Source of the DNA: an uncultured Candidatus Saccharibacteria bacterium
GTDB lineage: Bacteria; Patescibacteriota; Saccharimonadia; Saccharimonadales; Saccharimonadaceae
DNA length: 16,364 nt
NCBI GenBank assembly: GCA_948571325.1
Contig: CAOZKB010000017.1
Span: 1-16,364 of the forward strand
Reading direction: 5' to 3'
Part shown: positions 1 through 5,339 of the stretch, piece by piece
How the letters are laid out: each line of letters starts with the position of its first letter
Position numbering within the stretch: position 1 is the stretch's first letter
The notes under the pieces: generated by a model
Databases searched by the model: none
What the model was told of the DNA's origin: nothing
Seen by the model: the letters and a program-made list of their open reading frames with translations, nothing else
Translations under genes and position numbers: made by a program

Positions 1-1
1 T

Positions 2-856
2 CTCGCATTGGATTTAAATGAGAAGACGTTACCGTTGAAACCGGAGACGAGTGATATCGACAAAAGTTGGGCACCATCAGTCTACACCTCGACCACCGTC
101 CCCAGCGTAGAAGATTCCGAAAACCTCCACCTCGAACGTTCTTGGGGCTTTGGAAAATACATCCTTAAAGACCCCGACACTACACAAGCCTGCGACACCG
201 TTCCTACCGGACAACCCCTAGATAGCTGCAACACGTTAGTTAACGTTAATAGTTCCGACTGGCAATCCACCACCCTAGACTCCAGCGTTGACGTAGCCTC
301 CAAACTCTACGACGCTCACTACCTCATCGGCAATTATTACTCTTGGTATGCCGCCACTGCCGGCAGCGGCGTAAGCTTAGCTGCCACTCCAGAAAGCGAC
401 ATCTCACAGCCCGCACAACTCAAAAATGCCCCCGCCAGTCTCTGTCCCAAAGGCTGGCAAATGCCAAGATCCGGCAGAAACACCTCAACCACTTCGCCAA
501 ATTACGGCAGGCCATTCGATGTCGACGACAGTTTCTTCCGCTTATTCCGCGCCTACGGTTATCCCGACAGTAACAAGTATATCACCACCGCCAACGGTTT
601 CAGCTACACACCACTTCTTACCCAAAAATACCAAAACGCCACCCGACCACCAATGTATTTCATTGGTTCTGGCCTAGCCGACATCAACCGCGGCGCCATC
701 CGCTACCTTGGCCTAAACGGAAGCTATTGGTCCGCCACCGTCAACTCATCAGACTGGAGCTTTAATTTTACCGTAAACATAAATGCTAGCACCGTAGCGC
801 CCGCCACCCAACACGGCTATGCTATAGGCTATAACATTCGTTGTCTAGTTAAATAA
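2..856 (+). CDS. FISUMP-domain surface protein, 3' part only (5' end outside window)
   Basis: The reading frame is open from base 2 and begins LALDLNEKT, which matches LALDLNSNK after WMTQN in the complete protein at 14500-15993. The gene is therefore cut by the window edge and the TTG at 8 is not its start. What is visible corresponds to the FISUMP domain from about residue 252 of that homologue to the C-terminus. Shared landmarks in order are LIGNYYSWYAATAGSG, SLCPKGWQMP, PPMYFIGSG, NGSYWSATV and the terminal NIRCLVK followed by TAA. Such domains are usually found on secreted or surface proteins of C-type-lectin-like build, and ligand binding is inferred. It lies convergent with the gene at 934-1644, 77 bp away. 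Its last-subdomain DNA differs from the cassette repeats elsewhere in the window, so it is not a direct member of that set. Confidence 0.85.
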   Translation, partial: LALDLNEKTLPLKPETSDIDKSWAPSVYTSTTVPSVEDSENLHLERSWGFGKYILKDPDTTQACDTVPTGQPLDSCNTLVNVNSSDWQSTTLDSSVDVASKLYDAHYLIGNYYSWYAATAGSGVSLAATPESDISQPAQLKNAPASLCPKGWQMPRSGRNTSTTSPNYGRPFDVDDSFFRLFRAYGYPDSNKYITTANGFSYTPLLTQKYQNATRPPMYFIGSGLADINRGAIRYLGLNGSYWSATVNSSDWSFNFTVNINASTVAPATQHGYAIGYNIRCLVK

Positions 857-933
857 CCTGCTGAAAATCACATTCAAAAATCCTCCAGCCCATCAGCCAA
901 GGGATTCACCAGTCCAAACAAGATTAAGCCACA

Positions 934-1644
934 TTAAACTTCAACCTGCTCCAAACGCCCCTGTTTTCGTTGCATTTCTTTCCGATACTGACGCCGTGCC
1001 TGATTCATCTTTTTCTCCTCCTCACAAATCAAATTCCAATGACCATCTAGCGCTGTTTCAATCTCTTTTTCCGCCAAGTTTATTATCATATACATATTCC
1101 ATCTAGCAAAACTGTCTCTTACCGACACAGAACTTTTCGCCCCACAAGCCGCTGCCAGCTCCAAACTCTGCTTGTCTTCAACTCGCACCACAACATCCGT
1201 CGCATAACGTGGATCCGCCAAGGTCAAAATTCCTTTTAATCGTCTGTTTCGATCGTCCAATGGAGTAAAATTCGCAAACAAAAACGTTACGTTTTCATCT
1301 TCCAAAAATTGCTTCGCATCCGTATCAGCAGATTCGCCTTTTCGCAAAATCCCCAGCGCCTTGCGCAGTTCCTCATCTTGTCGAAAGCACACTGGCAACA
1401 CTGGCTTATCGGCCGCCTCCAACCTAAAATGCCGATCCACGACGAACCTATACGGAATCCTAGCCCCTCCATCCAGCGGAAATTTCTCGTTGTCTGACAA
1501 AATCAAACCAAATCCGTCATCATAGCGCACAGCTTCCCCATTTTTGTCACGTACCAGCACCGCTTTTTCCATTTTTGCAATTTCCAACACCCGTCCAAAA
1601 GTGTCAAAAACCTGCTTCATACTCATCATTTTCTTCATGCTCAT
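934..1644 (-). CDS. Hypothetical protein, LRxALG family paralogue 1
   Basis: This 236-residue protein has no signal peptide or membrane segment, so it is probably cytosolic. It is related to the genes at 3768-4475 and 4547-5185. The shared core is a PVLPVCFR-like strand, then LRKALGIL, an acidic/basic stretch, a hydrophobic VTFLFANF segment, a VVVRVE segment and a C-terminal helical region. The C-terminus is highly charged (KKMNQARRQYRKEM...). The start is one of several nearby Met codons. A strong AAAGGAGGG lies 22 nt upstream of the first ATG and a weaker GGAG sits 4 nt before it; no better in-frame start exists upstream. It has its own promoter at 1810-1838 and two hairpins in its leader. 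I do not recognise a function. Confidence 0.8.
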   Translation of the reverse strand: MSMKKMMSMKQVFDTFGRVLEIAKMEKAVLVRDKNGEAVRYDDGFGLILSDNEKFPLDGGARIPYRFVVDRHFRLEAADKPVLPVCFRQDEELRKALGILRKGESADTDAKQFLEDENVTFLFANFTPLDDRNRRLKGILTLADPRYATDVVVRVEDKQSLELAAACGAKSSVSVRDSFARWNMYMIINLAEKEIETALDGHWNLICEEEKKMNQARRQYRKEMQRKQGRLEQVEV

Positions 1645-1749
1645 TCCGCTCCGCTTTTTTACAGAGCCCTCCTTTCATTTTCAGCCTCACTGCAGACTCA
1701 ACCGTCTAATTTTGCACTTGTTTGAACTCTTAAACTGCTAAGCTTGCAT

Positions 1750-1790
1750 CATATCTCATTACATGAGATATGGGTTTAATAGATTAAACC
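1750..1790 (-). promoter_or_regulatory. Two adjacent perfect inverted repeats in the leader of the 934-1644 gene
   Basis: CATATCTCAT and ATGAGATATG (1750-1759 and 1763-1772) form a perfect 10-bp inverted repeat with a 3-nt centre. GGTTTAAT and ATTAAACC (1773-1780 and 1783-1790) form an 8-bp one with a 2-nt centre. They abut and lie just downstream of the predicted transcription start near 1803. They could be tandem operators for a dimeric regulator or 5' stem-loops that stabilise the mRNA. Sequence alone does not decide between these. Confidence 0.7.
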
Positions 1791-1809
1791 GTTTCAGGCC
1801 TATACCCTC

Positions 1810-1838
1810 ATTATATCACACCTCATCAAAAAAGTCAA
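1810..1838 (-). promoter_or_regulatory. Sigma-70-type promoter for the 934-1644 gene
   Basis: On the minus strand, TTGACT (1833-1838) and a perfect TATAAT (1810-1815) are separated by 17 bp. The spacer starts with a T-run and ends TGTGA. The predicted start is near 1803, giving a leader of about 160 nt that contains the hairpin pair. Confidence 0.85.
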
Positions 1839-1935
1839 TAATTTCATCCCATATTCAACCCTCAAGAGCAACATAACCAAGATAAAACCACTTCATTCGC
1901 ATATCACATCTAAAGATTCTGAATCATCTTTCTCA

Positions 1936-2153
1936 CTACAGTACTAGACAGCGGACGGAGAAAGCAGTATCATGGTGTAGTTCTAGAATTTTTACCGTTT
2001 CATTGTCAAGGTCGAAAATTCCTGAACCCATAATTCCATTCGCGATTTGCCCTACGGACCAGCTTGTTCTCTCGTAGCCAATCCCTCCTGCATAGTGTAA
2101 TTTGCCAAGACGTAAATTTGTTTGTCCACTACGCACAAAGTAGAGGGGGGGGG
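1936..2153 (-). pseudogene. Silent FISUMP C-terminal cassette A
   Basis: Read on the minus strand from a C9 run, this encodes PPLYFVRSGQTNLRLG, then a variable stretch with GGIGYERTSWSVG, and ends AFSVRCLVL and TAG. It matches only the last subdomain of FISUMP proteins (compare PLYLIKGG to FVRCLAR in the protein at 14500-15993). No signal peptide, first FISUMP half, Shine-Dalgarno sequence or upstream coding frame is present: the frame upstream runs into the oppositely oriented cassette B. The 5' edge carries the 24-bp repeat (2125-2148) and the 3' edge the 30-bp repeat (1936-1965). It is best read as a promoterless donor or remnant, not an expressed gene. Confidence 0.7.
2125..2148 (-). repeat. 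24-bp cassette 5'-end repeat, copy 1
   Basis: On the coding (minus) strand the core reads CTACTTTGTGCGTAGTGGA, preceded by CCCCT. It encodes PLYFVRSG. It is identical to copies at 11512-11535 and 16336-16359. It is an imperfect inverted repeat: CCxCTAC and GTAGxGG arms around a 7-nt centre. Here it is preceded on the coding strand by a run of nine C (2145-2153). The identity includes synonymous positions, which protein-level selection alone would not require. Confidence 0.85.
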
Positions 2154-2168
2154 AGTGATATATTTACC

Positions 2169-2369
2169 CCACTCTTTGTCCGTGGGGGTATCGTCTACCC
2201 TTGGACCGGTTCATTACAATTTCTAGGTCGCAATAGCAACTATTGGCCATCCACTACACTTCCCACTACCTCAGACGCCTGCTATCAGACTTTTAATAAC
2301 GATAATGTCTACCCATCCACTCACGGTAACCGTGCCTTCGCTTTCTCCGTCCGCTGTCTAGTACTGTAG
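2169..2369 (+). pseudogene. Silent FISUMP C-terminal cassette B
   Basis: In frame from 2169 it encodes PLFVRGGIVYPWTG, then a variable segment with GRNSNYWPSTTLPTTSDA, and ends AFSVRCLVL and TAG at 2369. It is the same last FISUMP subdomain as cassette A. Its 5' edge is diverged (PLFVRGG in place of PLYFVRSG) and lacks the 24-bp repeat. Its 3' edge carries the perfect 30-bp repeat. The frame stays open upstream to 2064, but that part is only the antisense of cassette A and has no ribosome binding site. It is followed immediately by the structured element at 2370-2545. Confidence 0.65.
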
Positions 2370-2545
2370 GGGGAAGATATATCTAGCCATACGTTCATGC
2401 TCCTTCACGTCAAGGAGACACTCTCAAAACCGACTACGCTAACGCGGGTCGGGATCACGGTCACGCAGTGACTCGATTCCGAGAGCGTTACCTTGTCGCT
2501 AGAGCATGGTAGGTGCTAGTTTAATTTAAGTATATTATCTTCCCC
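2370..2545 (+). other. Highly structured palindromic element, possible RNA or folded DNA site
   Basis: This 176-bp non-coding element is closed by a perfect 10-bp pair (2370-2379 with 2536-2545, GGGGAAGATA and TATCTTCCCC). Inside it are nested pairs CTAGC/GCTAG (2383-2387 with 2515-2519), CATGCTC/GAGCATG (2396-2402 with 2502-2508) and CTCTC/GAGAG (2421-2425 with 2481-2485). Local hairpins are TCCTT/AAGGA (2401-2416), CCGAC..CGC/GCG..GTCGG (2430-2452) and GTCAC-GCA-GTGAC (2460-2472). It starts directly after the stop codon of cassette B and ends 5 bp before a promoter. The interior is richer in GC than its flanks. It does not match a riboswitch, tmRNA, SRP RNA or tRNA that I recognise. The strand is unknown; plus is given for reference. 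Confidence 0.55.
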
Positions 2546-2550
2546 GTCTC

Positions 2551-2579
2551 TTGACATAAATATCCCCATATAGTATAAT
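2551..2579 (+). promoter_or_regulatory. Near-consensus sigma-70 promoter for the 2689-2979 gene
   Basis: A perfect TTGACA (2551-2556) and a perfect TATAAT (2574-2579) are separated by exactly 17 bp. Transcription would begin near 2586 and give a leader of about 100 nt. This is the strongest-looking promoter in the window, although the gene it serves is small and unrecognised. Confidence 0.9.
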
Positions 2580-2588
2580 GGACGGCAG

Positions 2589-2658
2589 TCTTTATTCTTA
2601 AACTTTCAGAGGTTAAGCAAAAATCTGGAGCTCAAGCCCAAAAACCAAGAATCAAAGA
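2589..2658 (+). promoter_or_regulatory. Folded 5' leader of the 2689-2979 gene
   Basis: TCTTTATTCTT (2589-2599) pairs with AAGAATCAAAGA (2647-2658) with a one-base bulge. It begins within a few nt of the predicted transcript start. Between the arms a CTTAA/TTAAG pair and a GGaGC-TCAA-GCCC hairpin can form. The ribosome binding site (AGGAAGGGAG, 2671-2680) lies outside the fold. It may be an mRNA-stabilising or sensing leader. No known riboswitch consensus is seen. Confidence 0.45.
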
Positions 2659-2688
2659 CGCACATTTTCCAGGAAGGGAGTACAAAAA

Positions 2689-2979
2689 ATGAATTCAGCA
2701 AACGGATATTTAAAAACCATTAGGAAATCAAATCCTACAATATACCGCAAAATCGAGGATGCCTACCAAAAGCATCGCCACGAACCGTCAAATTTTCGGA
2801 TTGCACTCCGACATTTGCCAATCCCCGCGGGTTTCCACGAAGACAACACGAGTTTTCACATCTTTTGTGAAACTATGGGAAGTCACAATAATGCCACAAG
2901 TCGCGCTACCAAGCTTTACGTCAAACACAACGCTTGGTATCAGCGCAATTTCCCCGAGTCCGTCAATTCCGTCCAATAA
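2689..2979 (+). CDS. Hypothetical 96-residue protein
   Basis: This is a soluble, basic, His/Asn-rich small protein (MNSANGYLKTIRKSN...). It has a helical N-terminal half rich in Lys and Arg and a C-terminal ...LYVKHNAWYQRNF segment. The start is well set: AGGAAGGGAG ends 8 nt before the ATG. It has its own consensus promoter, a folded leader and a strong terminator, so it forms a monocistronic unit that is probably well expressed. I do not recognise the family. The charge and size would suit a nucleic-acid-binding role, but no motif supports that. Confidence 0.8.
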   Translation: MNSANGYLKTIRKSNPTIYRKIEDAYQKHRHEPSNFRIALRHLPIPAGFHEDNTSFHIFCETMGSHNNATSRATKLYVKHNAWYQRNFPESVNSVQ

Positions 2980-3023
2980 ACATTTCTTTACTCATCTTTA
3001 ATTCTCATCTCTCCTTTCTTCCC

Positions 3024-3051
3024 GCTCCTGCACTACCCGCAGGAGCTTTTT
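3024..3051 (+). terminator. Intrinsic terminator of the 2689-2979 gene
   Basis: GCTCCTGC (3024-3031) pairs perfectly with GCAGGAGC (3039-3046) around a 7-nt loop, followed by five T. It lies 45 bp after the stop codon. Confidence 0.93.
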
Positions 3052-3139
3052 CATACTAAAAATCCAGCCAAGTTCCAACCAGCCTTTAGCCCAAATCCGC
3101 AAAAATCACCCAACAAAAATCTTTCCGCCCCGCCTTTTA

Positions 3140-3148
3140 TGTTATAAT
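3140..3148 (+). promoter_or_regulatory. Extended -10 promoter, leaderless, for the 3155-3658 gene
   Basis: TGT-TATAAT (TATAAT at 3143-3148) lies only 6 nt before the ATG at 3155, so transcription should begin at or beside the start codon. No Shine-Dalgarno sequence could be transcribed. The -35 region is weak, consistent with reliance on the TGn extension. Confidence 0.75.
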
Positions 3149-3154
3149 AAGCTT

Positions 3155-3658
3155 ATGGTAAATAAGACTTCTAAATCAAAAACTTCAACAAAAACTAAAT
3201 CAACCAAGACCGCAAAAGCAACCGCGTCTCACAAAACCACAGCCAAACCCAGAACCACTACAAAATCCCCACGCACCATCAAAAATTCCAACTCCAAATC
3301 TCACGGCACTAACAAAGCCCTTCGAAATCTCGAACTTCATCTTAACCCCGCCACGCGCGTCATTTTAACTTTCATTTTACTCGCCGTCGCCCTCGCCGCT
3401 GGCTTCAGCTTCATTCTCGGCATCCCCGCCACCGTCGTCAGTACCGACGTCTCCGGCATCCTACTTTTTGCCAATATCATTATCTTAATTGTCCTCGCCG
3501 CCATCTGTGTTACCGGCCTGATGCTCGCCTATACTTTTTACAAAAATCGCCCCTTCGCTCGCATCCTTCCTCTCATCTTCGGCATCTGCTGCCTCGCCCT
3601 CATTATCCTCATTTTCCTCTCCTATTTCAGCATGGCTTTTGCCCTCACCAATAAATAA
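3155..3658 (+). CDS. Small three-helix membrane protein with basic low-complexity N-terminus
   Basis: Of the 167 residues, the first 50 or so are almost only Lys, Thr, Ser and Ala (STKTKSTKTAKATASHKTT-like), a flexible basic cytosolic tail. Three hydrophobic helices follow: VILTFILLAVALAAGFSFIL, FANIIILIVLAAICVTGLML and LIFGICCLALIILIFLSY. The positive-inside rule puts the tail in the cytoplasm. The start is set by the leaderless promoter 6 nt upstream. The frameshifted gene at 5340-5838 has the same plan (leaderless start, polar low-complexity head, several helices) and neighbours from the same paralogue family. The function is unknown; a tail binding nucleic acid or the envelope is possible. 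Confidence 0.85.
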   Translation: MVNKTSKSKTSTKTKSTKTAKATASHKTTAKPRTTTKSPRTIKNSNSKSHGTNKALRNLELHLNPATRVILTFILLAVALAAGFSFILGIPATVVSTDVSGILLFANIIILIVLAAICVTGLMLAYTFYKNRPFARILPLIFGICCLALIILIFLSYFSMAFALTNK

Positions 3659-3718
3659 TTCACCGAAAACTTTCATAAACTTTCCTACTTAATCCAAATT
3701 ACTTCAAACTCGACCTCA

Positions 3719-3751
3719 AAAATCCCCCAACCAAATGTTGGAGGATTTTTT
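3719..3751. terminator. Bidirectional intrinsic terminator between convergent genes
   Basis: AATCCCCCAA (3721-3730) pairs with TTGGAGGATT (3738-3747) with one mismatch. It is flanked by an A-run on the left and a T-run on the right, so it can end transcripts from the plus-strand gene at 3155-3658 and the minus-strand gene at 3768-4475. Confidence 0.8.
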
Positions 3752-3767
3752 CATCAGACCTCAATTT

Positions 3768-4475
3768 TCAATGCTTCTTTGCCGCCAACTCAGCTTCAAT
3801 CATCTCTTCATGCGCCATCACCGCGCCATTAAGCTCTTCCATAACCTTACCATATTGCTGCTCCATATAAGCATAGCACTCTCCGGCCACCGGCACATAT
3901 TTTGACCAATTCGCAAACGCACGAGTCAATAAGACAAAATACGTCACTACTTCAGCGCCCACAATTCGCTTATCTCGCACTAACTGAAAACCAATCACAT
4001 CGCCAGTTCGTCGAATGTCCCCCTCGACTCTCACCATCACATAATCTGCTTGCGTTGGCGACTCCAACCAGAATTCATCATCCCCACCCTGAGCCCGAAT
4101 CGTCGGCACGGTTCTTAGATCAATGTCATCCGCTCCACTCTGCTTACATCTCAACTCACCAAACAAGAACTCCACTGCACAATCATTATCCAACAATCGC
4201 GTTTTTTCACGTTCCGTCGCGCGCAATTCCCTCGGATAATACAGCCCCAGCGCTTGCCTCAACCGTTCATCTTCCCGAAATTTCACCGGCAAAATCGGCT
4301 GATCGTTACTACACAAATCAAACACACTCGATGTAACAAATACATACGAAATCTCCGCTCCCAGCGATTTATCCTTCACCTTCAGCAGTATATTCTTCCT
4401 ATCATCAGTCTCCGCCGCCGCACATACATCATCCATTTTGTGTAACGCTCCACAACGTCCCAATACCATATTCAT
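3768..4475 (-). CDS. Hypothetical protein, LRxALG family paralogue 2
   Basis: At 235 residues it shares with paralogue 1 (934-1644) the QPILPVKFREDERLRQALGL block and with paralogue 3 (4547-5185) the ALGLYYPRELxxxxxxKTRLxxNxC block. A hydrophobic VEFLFGEL segment, an acidic middle and a VMVRVEG segment follow. The C-terminal third holds a hydrophobic VVTYFVLLTRAFANWSKYVP segment and a helical tail rich in Glu, Ala and Lys. No signal peptide is seen. It ends with TGA, evidence for the standard code. It lies 71 bp downstream of paralogue 3 with no clear promoter of its own, so the two are probably co-transcribed. Its ribosome binding site is brought to the ATG by a hairpin. The function is unknown. 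Confidence 0.8.
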   Translation of the reverse strand: MNMVLGRCGALHKMDDVCAAAETDDRKNILLKVKDKSLGAEISYVFVTSSVFDLCSNDQPILPVKFREDERLRQALGLYYPRELRATEREKTRLLDNDCAVEFLFGELRCKQSGADDIDLRTVPTIRAQGGDDEFWLESPTQADYVMVRVEGDIRRTGDVIGFQLVRDKRIVGAEVVTYFVLLTRAFANWSKYVPVAGECYAYMEQQYGKVMEELNGAVMAHEEMIEAELAAKKH

Positions 4476-4485
4476 TTTCTCATCA

Positions 4486-4510
4486 CCTCACCCCGTGAGG
4501 CCCCTCCTTT
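4486..4510 (-). promoter_or_regulatory. Hairpin between Shine-Dalgarno sequence and start codon of the 3768-4475 gene
   Basis: On the minus strand AAAGGAGGGG (4501-4510) is followed by a perfect 6-bp hairpin with a 3-nt loop (4486-4500), then 10 nt to the ATG at 4475. The linear distance of 25 nt is too long for initiation, but the hairpin would reduce it to about 10 nt. Translation may depend on the hairpin forming. Confidence 0.6.
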
Positions 4511-4546
4511 CTACATCGTCATTTCGCCTCTGCCTAAAACATGATT

Positions 4547-5185
4547 TTAGTTCCAACACCTTACAAAATCTCTCAGTGCATCCCGCAGCTGATTAGAAAT
4601 TGCTATCAATCGCAAATAATTATCAGCATAATATTTGCCATCTACCATCGGCACTTCAGCTGGCCAATTCACTACCGACAACGACATAATCATATACGTC
4701 ATCCACCCCATCGACGTATAAATCGCCGTCGCCTCAATCGGCGAATAGCCCAAAAACTCTTCCCCCGGGTCCGTTTCCGCATAACCTTCAATTCTGACCA
4801 ACACATGTTCTGCACTAACTTCCGGTCGTACCAAAAACTCATCAGTAGCTTTGTCAAAATCCCCCAGTAAGAACTCTACATTGCATGCATTTTGCGTCAA
4901 CCTCGTCTTCACCGCAGTATCACTTGGCAACTCTTCGGGATACCATAATCCCAACGCACTTCTCAGATAACCATCCAGATGCGGAGTCACCAAATTCAAA
5001 ACTCGCGATTTCACAACTCTCGCATCTTCTAGCCATCGAATTGACAATTGATATGGCCACGTACAAAATATATCACGCATTTTTACGCTTAATTTCGCAT
5101 CTTCCGTTCGCCCACACGACACAATTTCTAATTTCGCCTCCCCCTGTCGTACCATCCGCGCTCGCTTTGTCGCCATCCTCGTCAT
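4547..5185 (-). CDS. Hypothetical protein, LRxALG family paralogue 3
   Basis: At 212 residues it is the shortest of the three paralogues. It carries LRSALGLWYPEELPSDxxVKTRLTQNACNVEFLLGDF-type core blocks, a VLVRIEGY segment and a hydrophobic MGWMTYMIMSLSVVNWPAEVP stretch that lines up with the FVLLTRAFANWSKYVP region of paralogue 2. GAAAGGGTGGTG lies upstream of two possible ATG codons (5185 and 5176), and I use the first. It heads a likely two-gene unit with paralogue 2. No known family is recognised. The core Lys/Arg/Leu motif looks structural, with no obvious catalytic residues. Confidence 0.78.
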   Translation of the reverse strand: MTRMATKRARMVRQGEAKLEIVSCGRTEDAKLSVKMRDIFCTWPYQLSIRWLEDARVVKSRVLNLVTPHLDGYLRSALGLWYPEELPSDTAVKTRLTQNACNVEFLLGDFDKATDEFLVRPEVSAEHVLVRIEGYAETDPGEEFLGYSPIEATAIYTSMGWMTYMIMSLSVVNWPAEVPMVDGKYYADNYLRLIAISNQLRDALRDFVRCWN

Positions 5186-5284
5186 TACGTCATCACCACC
5201 CTTTCAATTTTTCTGCAAACTCAGCATTCAAAACTTCAGCCTATTTTTCAATTTACCTGAACTCCCGCCAAGTCCACAACCCCA

Positions 5285-5313
5285 ATTCTCTCACATTCCC
5301 CCTAAAAAGTCAA
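5285..5313 (-). promoter_or_regulatory. Probable promoter of the 4547-5185 / 3768-4475 unit
   Basis: TTGACT (5308-5313) is followed by a T-run spacer of 17 bp ending TGTGA, then GAGAAT (5285-5290). The -10 box is poor, but the overall form copies the better promoters at 1810-1838 and 11651-11679. It overlaps the control region of the divergent gene at 5340. Confidence 0.5.
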
Positions 5314-5324
5314 ATCTACCCGTA

Positions 5325-5333
5325 TGCTATAAT
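5325..5333 (+). promoter_or_regulatory. Extended -10 promoter, leaderless, for the gene at 5340
   Basis: TGC-TATAAT (TATAAT at 5328-5333) lies 6 nt before the ATG at 5340, the same spacing as at 3143-3155. This supports 5340 as the genuine start of the frameshifted gene. Confidence 0.7.
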
Positions 5334-5339
5334 ATCAAT

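Larger units (their letters stand above)
1936..2369. repeat. 434-bp element bounded by a perfect 30-bp inverted repeat, with two head-to-head cassettes
   Basis: The left end (1936-1965) begins CTACAGTACTAGACAGCGGA. The right end (2340-2369) is its exact reverse complement over 30 bp. Both arms encode the C-terminal AFSVRCLVL plus stop, read outwards. Inside, cassette A (-) and cassette B (+) diverge from the poly-G tract at 2145-2153. The arms could allow inversion of the whole segment by homologous or site-specific recombination, which would exchange which cassette faces which flank. Confidence 0.75.

Noticed and set aside
874..906. Terminator between the convergent genes ending at 856 and 934
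   Set aside because: An AATCC/GGATT pair with a T-run on the minus side exists, but the loop is about 18 nt with no good inner pairing, so it is too weak to call.
2064..2168. N-terminal part of the plus-strand frame ending at 2369
   Set aside because: This part is antisense to cassette A and shows no FISUMP similarity; only the segment from 2169 is homologous.
1936..2369. Diversity-generating retroelement variable repeats
   Set aside because: The lectin-like fold and C-terminal placement would fit, but the cassettes differ throughout and not only at template adenines, and no reverse transcriptase, Avd gene or template repeat lies in the window.
2440..2490. tRNA or tmRNA 3' part (GACTCGATTCC resembles a T-arm)
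   Set aside because: No acceptor stem, D-arm or anticodon arm could be fitted around it, and the stretch pairs better within the larger element.
2370..2545. Integron attC site
   Set aside because: A long imperfect palindrome after a coding cassette is suggestive, but I could not find core sites of the GTTRRRY / RYYYAAC form at the ends, and no integrase is visible.
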